Shown here: positions 1 to 8,174 of the stretch, in pieces
Numbering within the stretch: the first letter of the stretch is position 1
How the letters are laid out: each line of letters begins with the position of its first letter
DNA from: CAXMPK01 sp964195405
Lineage (GTDB): Bacteria > Actinomycetota > Acidimicrobiia > Spongiisociales > ZC4RG35
Assembly (NCBI GenBank): GCA_964195405.1
Contig: CAXMPK010000161.1
Span: forward strand, 1-41,376
Length of the DNA: 41,376 nucleotides
Direction of reading: 5' to 3'
Position numbers and translations under genes: made by a program
The notes under the pieces: generated by a model
Database searches by the model: none
Told to the model about the DNA's origin: nothing
Seen by the model: only the letters and a program-made list of their open reading frames with translations

Positions 1-1
1 G

Positions 2-667
2 GACATCAAGACGGCAGCAAGGCCTGATGTCACCACCGTCCCGATATCATGCACGTCGGAAGGCGCCATGGAGGTGTTTTTGGAACCGGCACTACCCCAA
101 CCCCATCTTGTGATAATCGGGTCTACCCCGGCCGTTGAGGCATTCGCAAACCTGGCGTCGGCCATCGACTGGCGGGTGGAGACTGTCGAAAGCTCTTCCA
201 TCCCCGACGACGTGGGGTCAGGCACCGCGATTGTGATCGCCACTCAGGGTCATTATGACGAGCCGGCTCTGGAGGCAGCATTAGACACCGATGCCGGATA
301 TATCGGTCTGGTGACCTCGGCCAAACGTGCCAAGACCGTTCTTGGGTATCTGGGGGACCGCGGCGTCTCCGACGACCAACTGGCACGGGTGATAGCCCCG
401 GCAGGTCTGGACCTGGGCCACGTCAGTCATCGCGAGATAGGAGTGGCGATTCTCGCGGAGTTAGTTCAGCGTCGAGCATCAGGGCAATTGGAGTGGACCA
501 CACCGGTTCGCGAGATGCACATGGCCATCGACCCCGTGTGCAATATGGAGGTCGAAGTCTCGAGCGCCCGCTGGATCTCCGAACACGACGGCGAGACCTT
601 CTACTTCTGCTCGCCGGGGTGCAAGACCTCTTTCGACAAAACCCCCGCGGAGTTCATCAGTGTGTGA
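2..667 (+). CDS. XdhC/CoxI-family protein with C-terminal YHS domain (5' partial)
   Basis: XdhC/CoxI proteins help insert or sulfurate the molybdenum cofactor of xanthine dehydrogenase and CO-dehydrogenase-type hydroxylases. The frame is open to the window edge: codons before the first ATG (68) read SCTSEGAMEVFLEP, which is the end of the XdhC N-terminal domain, so the true start lies outside and ATG 68 is internal. Then comes the Rossmann domain (PHLVIIG, later APAGLDLGHVSHREIGVAILAE, the family's second signature in divergent form). The last 45 or so residues form a YHS domain (DPVCNMEV, then FYFCSPGC), a small cysteine-containing fold thought to bind metal. A second XdhC set lies 15 nt downstream. 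Family and partial status are seen directly; the metal role is inferred. Confidence 0.85.
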   Translation, partial: DIKTAARPDVTTVPISCTSEGAMEVFLEPALPQPHLVIIGSTPAVEAFANLASAIDWRVETVESSSIPDDVGSGTAIVIATQGHYDEPALEAALDTDAGYIGLVTSAKRAKTVLGYLGDRGVSDDQLARVIAPAGLDLGHVSHREIGVAILAELVQRRASGQLEWTTPVREMHMAIDPVCNMEVEVSSARWISEHDGETFYFCSPGCKTSFDKTPAEFISV

Positions 668-682
668 AACAATGTCCCAGCG

Positions 683-991
683 ATGAGAAGTCAGCTGGCA
701 TTACGCGACCAATGGATCGATGAGGGGAAAAAAGTCGCTGTCGCGACTGTCATCAACGTCTACGGCAGTGCTCCGCGTCCCGAGGGATCCAAGTTCATGG
801 TCACCGACACTGGTGACATGGAGGGATCGGTGAGCGGAGGGTGTGTCGAGAACGATGTCTTTCTCCACGCCCAGGAAGTGATCGAAACAGGGACACCAAA
901 GACTGTCACCTACGGCATCGCCGATGAAGACGCATTTGAAGTCGGGATGGCTTGTGGCGGCACAATCGATGTGTTCATAGAGCCTTGGTGA
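683..991 (+). CDS. XdhC/CoxI N-terminal domain protein
   Basis: This 102-residue protein consists only of the XdhC/CoxI N-terminal domain. The family signatures are visible: GSAPRPEGSKFMV, then EGSVSGGCVEND, and a C-terminal ACGGTIDVFIEPW, where the cysteine is the conserved one proposed to hold the molybdenum cofactor. In most family members this domain continues into a Rossmann domain. Here the gene stops (TGA 989-991) and the Rossmann half is encoded by the next gene, whose GTG overlaps the stop by 4 nt. The pair therefore looks like a split XdhC made by coupled translation. ATG 683 gives the normal N-terminus; no good Shine-Dalgarno sequence precedes it. Confidence 0.85.
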   Translation: MRSQLALRDQWIDEGKKVAVATVINVYGSAPRPEGSKFMVTDTGDMEGSVSGGCVENDVFLHAQEVIETGTPKTVTYGIADEDAFEVGMACGGTIDVFIEPW

Positions 992-1764
992 GCCTGGCCT
1001 TAAAAGCCATACAGCAAATACTCGACGCCGAGCAGTTTGGATCGGTGATCACTTTTGTTGAAGGCCCCGTTTTGGGTACCAAAGTGGTTCTCGACTCGGA
1101 AGGCGCCCTCGTGGCCGGCGAGCTGCCAGAGGGGCACGCCAAAGAAATCACGGAAGACGCGTTGGTGCTGATGAACCACGAACAGCACCGCACGATGTCG
1201 TACGGAGATCACAGTGTTTTCTTCGAAACTCTCGCTCCGCCCCCCGACCTCTTGATTTTCGGAGCGGTGCATGTGGCGCAACCTCTAACCAACTTCGGAA
1301 CCACGATGGGTTACCGGGTGTCTGTGGTGGACGCGCGGCCGGCATTTGCCACCGAGGACCGGTTTCCCGAAGCCCGTCGCGTGCTGGTTGGATGGCCGGC
1401 CGATCTGATGGACCAGCTTCACTTCGATAGACGTACTTGGGTTGTCATACTCTCCCACGACACCAAACACGAGACCCCCGCTCTCGAAGGGGCCTTGAAG
1501 AGCGATGCCCGCTACATCGGCGCAATGGGGAGCCGTCGCACCCACAAGAAACGCGTCGAGCGTCTTCATGGCATGGGCTTCACCTCCGAGGACACCGATC
1601 GGATTCGCGGTCCGATCGGACTGGATATTGGCGCCGAAACTCCCCAGGAGACGGCGGTCTCGATCCTCGCCGAAATGACAATGATCAGATATGGCGCGGG
1701 CACCGGAGTCTCGCTGCACGGTGTGGACGGGCGTATTCACAAACAGCGGCCCGAAGACGCTTGA
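988..1764 (+). CDS. XdhC Rossmann-domain protein
   Basis: This is the C-terminal Rossmann half of an XdhC-type molybdenum-cofactor maturation protein, 258 residues from GTG 988. That start overlaps the upstream stop as GTGA, so translational coupling is likely; an in-frame ATG at 952 lies inside the upstream gene and is less plausible. Residues 1-80 form a linker/alpha-beta region, then PPDLLIFGAVHVAQPL opens the nucleotide-binding fold. The family block YIGAMGSRRTHKKR and the GPIGLDIGAETPQETAVSI signature follow. Together with the preceding 102-residue gene it makes one complete XdhC. Its substrate molybdoenzyme is not in the window and may lie upstream. Confidence 0.85.
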   Translation: MSLALKAIQQILDAEQFGSVITFVEGPVLGTKVVLDSEGALVAGELPEGHAKEITEDALVLMNHEQHRTMSYGDHSVFFETLAPPPDLLIFGAVHVAQPLTNFGTTMGYRVSVVDARPAFATEDRFPEARRVLVGWPADLMDQLHFDRRTWVVILSHDTKHETPALEGALKSDARYIGAMGSRRTHKKRVERLHGMGFTSEDTDRIRGPIGLDIGAETPQETAVSILAEMTMIRYGAGTGVSLHGVDGRIHKQRPEDA

Positions 1765-1779
1765 CCTAGCCTCCGCCCG

Positions 1780-4485
1780 GTGACGATCAGAGACGACGCG
1801 CTTCGCGCTGACATCCGCCGGCTCGGGAACCAGCTTGGTGAGGCCCTCGTCCGCCAGCACGGACAGGATCTGCTCGATCTCGTAGAAGATGTCAGGGCCC
1901 TTGGAAAATCGGCGCGTCGAGGTGGGAGTGCCGAAGCCGCAACAAAGTTGCGCAACCTCCTCCAGGCCCTTGACACGGAAGACGTTATCCCCCTGGTCAG
2001 GGCGTTCACTACCTACTTCTATCTCGCCAATGTCTCGGAGCAAGTCCATCGTATTGACCAGCTGGCCCCGGACGAGCGCTATCTGCGGGCAACGGTCGAT
2101 CGGATAATCGAAGCCGAAGTTGACCCGGAGCTAGTCAAGAGCGTGCTCGGCCGTTTCGAAGTCAGACCGGTATTCACCGCCCATCCGACTGAAGTGGCCC
2201 GTCGCAGCATCATCACGAAACGAAGGGCCCTGGCAGAGCTCATCGAGTCGCGTCTCAATACCAGCGAACCAGACACAGTCGAAGTGATCGACACTCGCAC
2301 CGCCGAGCTGATCGATCAGATCTGGCAGACCGACGAACTACGAACCGAGAAGCCCAGCGTGGTCGAGGAGGCACGATCGATCCTCTACTACCTGGTGGGT
2401 CTCGCAGACGAAGTTCTCATCGACCTCAATGAGAGACTGCATCATCAACTAGGCAGGCTCGGAACCTCCGCTGTTGCTCCTCTTCGGTTTGGCACATGGG
2501 TGGGCGGCGATCGCGATGGGAACCCAAGTGTCGACGCCACCACAACCCTTGAAACTCTCGCCTTGCAGCACGACCGCGGCCTCACTCACCTCATCAGGCT
2601 CGTTGAAGAGCTTTCGGACGAACTTTCGATGTCGACCGCCATCGCTCCAATCAGCGAGGACTTTTCGTCTTCACTCGACAGCGATCGAAATCAGTTGCCA
2701 GCGATCTGGCGCCGTGAGGAAAAGCGGACCGCTGGTGAGCCTTATCGGTTGAAATGCTCGTTTATTCACGCTCGGCTCATCAATACCCGAAATCGAATCA
2801 AGACAAGCTCGCCCCACCGACCAGGCTTTGACTACACGCTGCCAGACGATCTGGTGGCTGAACTCGATCTGATTTCTCAATCCCTCCGCGGGTCAAGGGG
2901 TGAATTGATCGCCGCTGGTGCCGTTGCCCGACTGCGACGCCAGACTCAGGCGCTCGGATTCCAAATGGCCACACTCGACGTCCGTGAGCACGCCGCCAAA
3001 CACCGATCAGCCGTCGAAGAGCTTTTCGATCATGTCGGTGTCGAACTCGCCTCCATGGGCGGTAACCAGCGGATGAGCGTCACCGCCACGGAGCTAACGG
3101 GCCCGCGTCCACTGACGGGGCCCACCACTCTCCTCTCGGAGGAGGCATCCAAGACGTTGGATACATTCCGCACCATTCGGAAAGCCAAAGATCGCTTCGG
3201 CACCAGCGTCATCGAGAGCTACATCATCTCCATGACCGAGAGTCCGGTCGATGTTCTGGACGCGGTGATTTTGGCTCGGGAAGTTGGTCTGGTTGACCTG
3301 AATCGAGGAATCGCCGACCTCAGCTTCGTCCCCTTGGTCGAAACCATCGACGATCTACAGAGCTCGGGCCGGCTACTCGACAGTCTGCTCCACAACGCCG
3401 AGTACCGAAAGCTGGTCTCACTCCGGGGGAACACCCAGGAGGTGATGCTCGGCTACTCCGACTCGAACAAGGTCGGCGGGATCACGTCCTCGCAGTGGGA
3501 GATCTACAAAGCCCAAAGGGTGATGCGCAACGTTGCCGAAAGCCACGGTGTCCACCTGACCTTGTTCCACGGTCGTGGTGGAACCATCGGCAGAGGCGGC
3601 GGACCTGCTCACGCCGCCATCCTTGCCCAGCCATATGGGACAGTTGACGGGTCGATCAAATTAACCGAGCAGGGTGAGGTCATTTCTGACAAGTACGGAA
3701 ACCCGAGAATCGCTGCTCGCAACCTCGAGCTGATGGTGGCGTCGGTGTTGGAAAGCTCACTGCTTCACCGTCAATCACGCCGACCCAAGGAGACCCTCGA
3801 CCGTTGGACGGAGGCCATGGATTGTTTCGCGGCCGAAGCGCACACCGCCTACCGGTCTCTCGTCGAAGACTCGAGTCTGGTCCCCTACTTTCTGTCTTCC
3901 ACCCCCGTGGAGGAGCTGGGAAAGATGAACATCGGCAGCCGACCCTCGCGTCGACCCGGTGGTGTTGGAGGAGTCGACGACCTACGAGCGATCCCCTGGG
4001 TGTTTGGCTGGACCCAGACCCGTCAAATTGTCCCCGGCTGGTTCGGGGTGGGCTCAGGTCTCGAAGCGGCACGCAGTGACGGATACGGGACCGTTCTCGA
4101 GGAGATGGCCACGGAGTGGTCTTTCGCACAGACCTTCCTATCGAATGTCGAGATGACGTTGTTCAAGACGGATCTCGATATCGCCTCCAGCTATGTGAAC
4201 GAATTGGTCGATCCAGCGCACCATCACTTGCTCGAGAGAATCCAGGCCGAACGTGAGCTCACCGAACGCCAGGTACTAAAGCTCACCAAGGACGACGAGC
4301 TGTTGGGGGCCACTCCCCTGCTTCGACAGACGCTGAGTGTCCGCGATATCTACCTCGATCCGATCAACTACCTCCAGGTCTCCTTACTGGGCCGAAGCCG
4401 CGGCGGAGAACAATCAGCGGAACTCGACCGCGCCCTACTTCTGACCGTGAACGGAATCGCCGCCGGCATGCGCAACACCGGTTAG
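1780..4485 (+). CDS. ppc: phosphoenolpyruvate carboxylase
   Basis: Carboxylates phosphoenolpyruvate with bicarbonate to oxaloacetate, replenishing the TCA cycle in the cytoplasm. At 901 residues it has the normal bacterial length. Visible signatures are TAHPTEVARRS with the catalytic His (about residue 135), GTWVGGDRDGNP (about 240), the glycine-rich catalytic loop HGRGGTIGRGGGP (about 600), the SRPSRRPGG block (about 725) with the following WVFGWTQTR, and the C-terminal IAAGMRNTG that reaches the allosteric site. The start is GTG 1780, 15 nt after the xdhC stop, so it may share that transcript. No truncation or missing catalytic residue was seen. Identification is secure. Confidence 0.97.
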   Translation: MTIRDDALRADIRRLGNQLGEALVRQHGQDLLDLVEDVRALGKSARRGGSAEAATKLRNLLQALDTEDVIPLVRAFTTYFYLANVSEQVHRIDQLAPDERYLRATVDRIIEAEVDPELVKSVLGRFEVRPVFTAHPTEVARRSIITKRRALAELIESRLNTSEPDTVEVIDTRTAELIDQIWQTDELRTEKPSVVEEARSILYYLVGLADEVLIDLNERLHHQLGRLGTSAVAPLRFGTWVGGDRDGNPSVDATTTLETLALQHDRGLTHLIRLVEELSDELSMSTAIAPISEDFSSSLDSDRNQLPAIWRREEKRTAGEPYRLKCSFIHARLINTRNRIKTSSPHRPGFDYTLPDDLVAELDLISQSLRGSRGELIAAGAVARLRRQTQALGFQMATLDVREHAAKHRSAVEELFDHVGVELASMGGNQRMSVTATELTGPRPLTGPTTLLSEEASKTLDTFRTIRKAKDRFGTSVIESYIISMTESPVDVLDAVILAREVGLVDLNRGIADLSFVPLVETIDDLQSSGRLLDSLLHNAEYRKLVSLRGNTQEVMLGYSDSNKVGGITSSQWEIYKAQRVMRNVAESHGVHLTLFHGRGGTIGRGGGPAHAAILAQPYGTVDGSIKLTEQGEVISDKYGNPRIAARNLELMVASVLESSLLHRQSRRPKETLDRWTEAMDCFAAEAHTAYRSLVEDSSLVPYFLSSTPVEELGKMNIGSRPSRRPGGVGGVDDLRAIPWVFGWTQTRQIVPGWFGVGSGLEAARSDGYGTVLEEMATEWSFAQTFLSNVEMTLFKTDLDIASSYVNELVDPAHHHLLERIQAERELTERQVLKLTKDDELLGATPLLRQTLSVRDIYLDPINYLQVSLLGRSRGGEQSAELDRALLLTVNGIAAGMRNTG

Positions 4486-4503
4486 CAACCGAACACACCG
4501 CCC

Positions 4504-4509
4504 TAATAT
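4504..4509 (+). promoter_or_regulatory. possible -10 element before the rhodanese gene
   Basis: TAATAT lies in the short gap after ppc. Transcription starting about 7 nt downstream would give a very short leader before GTG 4525. No convincing -35 hexamer is visible at the right distance, so this is weak. Confidence 0.3.
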
Positions 4510-4524
4510 TCGAAACAATCTCGT

Positions 4525-4869
4525 GTGAAAGGGCTTGTCGTGGATATCGAGACAATCGATCGGGAAGAGTTGAAAGCGAAGCTTGACCGAGGAGACGATT
4601 TCAAGCTGGTGATGACATTGCACGACTGGGCATTTCGCGCACTTCACATCCCCGGGTCGATCCACTTTCATTCCGTTGAAGATGCTCTCGAAGGATTGGC
4701 CATCGATGATGAAATAGTGGTCTATTGCTCAAATGTGGACTGTGTCGCAAGCCAGTTCGCCTACCGGGGCCTGATCGACGGTGGCTACACGAACGTCCGT
4801 CGCTATTCCGGTGGTCTGGCTGACTGGGAGGCCGCTGGTCTCCCCCTCGAAGGTGAATCCGCCCGCTAG
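4525..4869 (+). CDS. rhodanese-like domain protein
   Basis: A single rhodanese domain of 114 residues, the size of stand-alone sulfurtransferases such as GlpE or PspE. Features are HIPGSIHF (residues 41-48) and the active-site region VVYCSNVDC with Cys68 in the catalytic position and a second Cys at 73, followed by the YSGGLADWEAAGLPL end typical of the fold. The loop does not match the classical CxxGxR pattern, so the sulfur acceptor is unknown. GTG 4525 is chosen; GTG 4540 in the same frame would remove five residues. No Shine-Dalgarno sequence precedes it, but TAATAT lies about 15 nt upstream. The function beyond sulfur transfer is not known. Confidence 0.8.
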   Translation: MKGLVVDIETIDREELKAKLDRGDDFKLVMTLHDWAFRALHIPGSIHFHSVEDALEGLAIDDEIVVYCSNVDCVASQFAYRGLIDGGYTNVRRYSGGLADWEAAGLPLEGESAR

Positions 4870-4923
4870 CAACCCAGGAGCTCCCAGAGCACCGCGTTGA
4901 AGGCTTCCGTAGGCTCCCGAAAC

Positions 4924-5544
4924 ATGCCGATCACCATTCTCGATCACCCTCTCGCCACCGATCTCCTAACCGTCCTCCGAAAACAAGAAACCGATCCACC
5001 CGAGTTCCGCCAAACCGCGGAGCGTCTCGGGTATTTGTTGGTAGCTGAGGCGCTTGCCGACATGGCCACCGACGAGATCGAGATCACTACCCCACTGGAG
5101 ACGACCATTGGCCGGCATCTACATCGTCCGGTTGTTGCGGTGGCAGTCCTCAGAGCCGGTCTCGGTCTTCTGGAGTCCGTCCTAACCCTGGTCCCGGAAG
5201 CCGCTATTGGGTTTGCCGGCGTCCAGCGCAACGAAGAGACAGCAGAGCCAATGGAGTACTACACCAAATTCCCAACCCTCCATGACGCCCGCGTCCTCAT
5301 CCTCGAACCGATGCTTGCCACCGGGGGTTCGCTCTCCTGGGCGATAGACAAGGTAAAGGAGAACGGCGCAAGAGATATCACCGCTTGCTGTGTGGTTATC
5401 GCACCCGAAGGGGTGGCCCGAATGGAGTCGGATCACCCCGACGTCCGAATCGTCGCGGCCAGCCTTGACCGTGAGCTTGACCCGAGCTTCTATATCGCGC
5501 CAGGGCTCGGCGATATGGGGGACCGACTATTCGGGACGGTTTGA
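4924..5544 (+). CDS. upp: uracil phosphoribosyltransferase
   Basis: Salvages uracil by joining it to PRPP to make UMP. The 206-residue length fits the family. The PRPP-binding loop is EPMLATGGS (usually DPMLATGGS), and the uracil-binding C-terminus reads PGLGDMGDRLFGT. The N-terminal part contains VLRAGLGLLE, the conserved RAGL block. ATG 4924 gives the expected N-terminus (MPITILDHPLATDLL); a TTG at 4897 would add nine unlikely residues. Its stop overlaps the start of the next gene by 4 nt (TTGA), which opens a six-gene operon of tightly spaced genes running to 10400. Confidence 0.95.
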   Translation: MPITILDHPLATDLLTVLRKQETDPPEFRQTAERLGYLLVAEALADMATDEIEITTPLETTIGRHLHRPVVAVAVLRAGLGLLESVLTLVPEAAIGFAGVQRNEETAEPMEYYTKFPTLHDARVLILEPMLATGGSLSWAIDKVKENGARDITACCVVIAPEGVARMESDHPDVRIVAASLDRELDPSFYIAPGLGDMGDRLFGTV

Positions 5545-5807
5545 CTGCGTTCGAAGATGCGGTGACAGACGTCATTTCTCGGCTAGAGCCGGGTGACCTC
5601 GTGACTTACGGCGAAGTTGCTGCCGAAGCCGGCCATCCGGGAGCCGGACGAGCCGTCGGCACACTCCTCCGAACTTCCGCTGCCGATATCCCCTGGTGGC
5701 GGGTGGTTGGCTCCGGTGGATATCTCCGATCCCCGGACTGGGCTCGGCAGGCACGGCTCCTGACTGATGACGGTGTGCTTGTTGTCAAGGGCCGGGTCTC
5801 GCTCTAA
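5541..5807 (+). CDS. alkyltransferase-like (ATL) protein, MGMT-family DNA-binding domain
   Basis: This 88-residue protein matches the DNA-binding domain of O6-alkylguanine-DNA alkyltransferases. The catalytic PCHRV motif is PWWRV here (residues 51-55), so the acceptor cysteine is replaced by Trp52. That substitution defines the ATL proteins, which bind O6-alkylguanine without repairing it and hand the lesion to nucleotide excision repair. The DNA-recognition helix with the Arg finger is visible (AGRAVGTLL). The start is TTG 5541, overlapping the upp stop. Its place between pyrimidine salvage and arginine genes suggests co-transcription rather than a shared pathway. Family is clear; the repair role is from known homologues. 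Confidence 0.88.
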   Translation: MTAFEDAVTDVISRLEPGDLVTYGEVAAEAGHPGAGRAVGTLLRTSAADIPWWRVVGSGGYLRSPDWARQARLLTDDGVLVVKGRVSL

Positions 5808-5820
5808 TGACGCCCAAGAT

Positions 5821-6858
5821 TTGAACGCCAGCCGGTGGGGCACGACACTTACACCGATCAGGCACTTCCTCAACACGTACGACTGGTCGAGGCCAGATCT
5901 TCAGGAACTCATCGACGACGCCCGGATCCTCAAGGAGTCCCCACTTGGCGACGCCATGAAGGGCAAGACGATCGCACTGCTGTTTCTCAATAACTCCCTC
6001 CGTACCCGCACGTCCTTTGACGTGGGCGCATTTCAGTTGGGCGGTCATGCTGTCGTACTCACTCCGTCTGGCGGCATGTGGCCCCTCGAGTTCGAGAAGG
6101 GCGCGGTGATGACAGGTGACGCCGAGGAGCATGTCGTTGAGGCCGCCAAGGTCCTCTCCAGGTATTGCGACCTGATCGGAATAAGAGCGTTCCCCAAGTT
6201 CGATAATTGGCAAGAGGACCGTAGAGACCTCATTCTCAATTCGTTTGCAGAGCAGGCAGATGTACCGGTCATCAACATGGAAACGATCACCCATCCATGC
6301 CAGGAAATGGCACTCGCCATGTCGCTTCAAGAGCAACTGGGAGAGTTGGACGGCAAGAAATTTCTTCTCACTTGGAGCTATCACCCCAAGCCGCTGAACA
6401 CCGCTGTCGCCAACTCGGCATTGATGATCGCAGCCAAATTCGGGATGGATGTGACGTTGCTATGTCCAAATGAGGACTACGTGCTCGACCAGCGGTACAT
6501 GGACATCGCAGCCAGCGACGTCTCGGCGAACGGCCGCTCGCTGACGGTGACCCACGACATCAACTCGGCGTATGAGGGCGCCGATGTGGTGTATGCCAAA
6601 AGCTGGGGGGCCCTCCCCTACTTCGGTCAATGGGCGAAGGAGAAGCCGATCCGAGACGGCTATCGCCATTTCATCGTCGACGAGGCGAAGATGGCAAACG
6701 CCGACGGTGCGCTGGTCAGCCACTGTCTACCGATGAGACGCAACGTCATCATGAGTGACGGGGTATTCGATGGACCGAACTGTTTCGCCTACGACGAGGC
6801 CGAGAATCGCCTCCACGTCCAGAAAGCCATCATGAAGACCCTGTTAGAAGCATCCTGA
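5821..6858 (+). CDS. argF': N-acetylornithine carbamoyltransferase
   Basis: Transfers carbamoyl phosphate to N-acetylornithine to give N-acetylcitrulline, the acetylated variant of arginine synthesis. Motifs are LRTRTS (59-65, carbamoyl-phosphate binding), METITHPCQE and HCLPMRRN (301-308). Aligned from memory with the Xanthomonas enzyme, the residue that separates acetyl from succinyl specificity (Glu92 there, Pro in the Bacteroides enzyme) is Glu102 here, favouring the acetyl substrate. The position of the carboxylated Lys302 of Xanthomonas is Ile310. TTG 5821 gives 345 residues against 339 in Xanthomonas. ATG 5767 would overlap the upstream gene by 41 nt and add an unrelated stretch, so it is disfavoured. 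No strong ribosome site is visible, so the start is uncertain. Confidence 0.9.
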   Translation: MNASRWGTTLTPIRHFLNTYDWSRPDLQELIDDARILKESPLGDAMKGKTIALLFLNNSLRTRTSFDVGAFQLGGHAVVLTPSGGMWPLEFEKGAVMTGDAEEHVVEAAKVLSRYCDLIGIRAFPKFDNWQEDRRDLILNSFAEQADVPVINMETITHPCQEMALAMSLQEQLGELDGKKFLLTWSYHPKPLNTAVANSALMIAAKFGMDVTLLCPNEDYVLDQRYMDIAASDVSANGRSLTVTHDINSAYEGADVVYAKSWGALPYFGQWAKEKPIRDGYRHFIVDEAKMANADGALVSHCLPMRRNVIMSDGVFDGPNCFAYDEAENRLHVQKAIMKTLLEAS

Positions 6859-8174
6859 TGGCTCCAAACCGGGACATTCGCGAGACGATCGTTCAGCTGC
6901 TCTCCAACATGAGCGACGGCAAAGAGATCCGCACCTATCTCCAGCGGTTCTCGTCGCTCGACCAATCACGGTTCGCAGTCATCAAGATCGGAGGGGCCAT
7001 CCTTCGTGACCGTCTCGAAGAGACCGCGGCTTCGCTCGCTTTTCTTCACACAGTCGGGCTGACTCCAATTGTGCTACATGGTGGTGGGCCCCAACTCGAC
7101 GAGGACCTCAACACCGCGGGCATCGCAACCGAGAAACTCGACGGGCTGAGAGTGACGTCCCCGGACGTGCTCGATGTGGCACGAGAAACCTTCACCTCCA
7201 GGAACATCGAGCTGGTGGAAGCGGTGCGGGGCCAGGGCGTGTCCGCCCACGGTCTCACCCAGGGTGCCTTCGACGCCCGGTTGGTCGACGCCGACAGGTA
7301 TGGGTTCGTCGGGGAACCGACCAAGGTGCACCTTGATCTGATCAGATCAATCGTCGAGTCCGGAGCCATCCCCATCCTCACCTGCCTCGGCGTGGCTCCA
7401 GGCGGTCAACTGGTCAACATGAACGCTGACGCTGCCACCCGTGAGTTGGTGCATGCCGTTCAGCCGATGAAGATAATCTTCCTCACGGACGCAGGCGGCC
7501 TGCGCAATGCTGAGGATCACGTCATCGATTCGATCAACCTGGCATCCGACTACGACACCCTGATGAAAGAAGATTGGGTGCACTCCGGGATGCAATTCAA
7601 ACTGGCTGAGATCAAACAACTCCTCGATGACAGCCCCGTCGAGACGTCGGTGTCGATCACAACACCGTCAGCCTTGGTCAGAGAGCTTTTCACTCACGGT
7701 GGCGCCGGAACCCTCATTCGAAAAGGTGAGAGGATCGTGAAGGGAACTGAGAAACCCCAGCTCAACAGTGACGAGCTCGAGAAGTTGATCAACGCTGCAT
7801 TTGGCAAGGACCTTCTCCCCGACTGGTGGGAACGGCTCGACTTGGAGGCTGCATATGTCTCCGATGGCGGCCGCGCGGCCGCCATCGTCACCAAACCCGG
7901 CGACTTCTTCTATCTTGACAAGTTCGCCATCGACGACTCGGCTCGAGGTGAAGGCCTGGCCAGAACAGTCTGGGATCAGATGATCGGGGATTACCCGTCC
8001 TTGTTCTGGAGGTCGCGTCGGGATAACCGTTTCAACGCCTTTTACATCAGGGAAGCCGATGGCTTAGTCAACCAGGGTGGATGGACGATATTCTGGAAGG
8101 GTGAGCCCGATTTCGACCGAATCGCACCCGCCGTGAAGCTGATCACAGACCTCGCCCCTGATTTCGATGAGTGA
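6858..8174 (+). CDS. argB: bifunctional N-acetylglutamate kinase / N-acetylglutamate synthase
   Basis: A 438-residue fusion covering the first two steps of arginine synthesis: acetylation of glutamate and phosphorylation of N-acetylglutamate. The N-terminal amino-acid kinase domain (to about residue 290) shows VIKIGGAILRD, VLHGGGPQLDE and LTDAGGL. The C-terminal 140 residues form a GNAT acetyltransferase domain of the vertebrate-like NAGS type (YLDKFAIDDSARGEGLAR, then FWRSRRDNRFNAFY). This architecture is known from Xanthomonas and relatives and clusters there with the acetylornithine carbamoyltransferase, as here. ATG 6858 shares one base with the upstream stop (TGATG). Confidence 0.92.
   Translation: MAPNRDIRETIVQLLSNMSDGKEIRTYLQRFSSLDQSRFAVIKIGGAILRDRLEETAASLAFLHTVGLTPIVLHGGGPQLDEDLNTAGIATEKLDGLRVTSPDVLDVARETFTSRNIELVEAVRGQGVSAHGLTQGAFDARLVDADRYGFVGEPTKVHLDLIRSIVESGAIPILTCLGVAPGGQLVNMNADAATRELVHAVQPMKIIFLTDAGGLRNAEDHVIDSINLASDYDTLMKEDWVHSGMQFKLAEIKQLLDDSPVETSVSITTPSALVRELFTHGGAGTLIRKGERIVKGTEKPQLNSDELEKLINAAFGKDLLPDWWERLDLEAAYVSDGGRAAAIVTKPGDFFYLDKFAIDDSARGEGLARTVWDQMIGDYPSLFWRSRRDNRFNAFYIREADGLVNQGGWTIFWKGEPDFDRIAPAVKLITDLAPDFDE

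Noticed and set aside
1285..2049. 254-codon minus-strand open frame across the xdhC/ppc junction
   Set aside because: It is antisense to two clear genes, has no recognisable domain, and its composition is what a shadow frame of GC-rich coding DNA gives.
5767..5820. ATG 5767 as start of the carbamoyltransferase
   Set aside because: It would overlap the ATL gene by 41 nt and add residues unlike any family member; the conserved start IRHFLNTYDW comes later.
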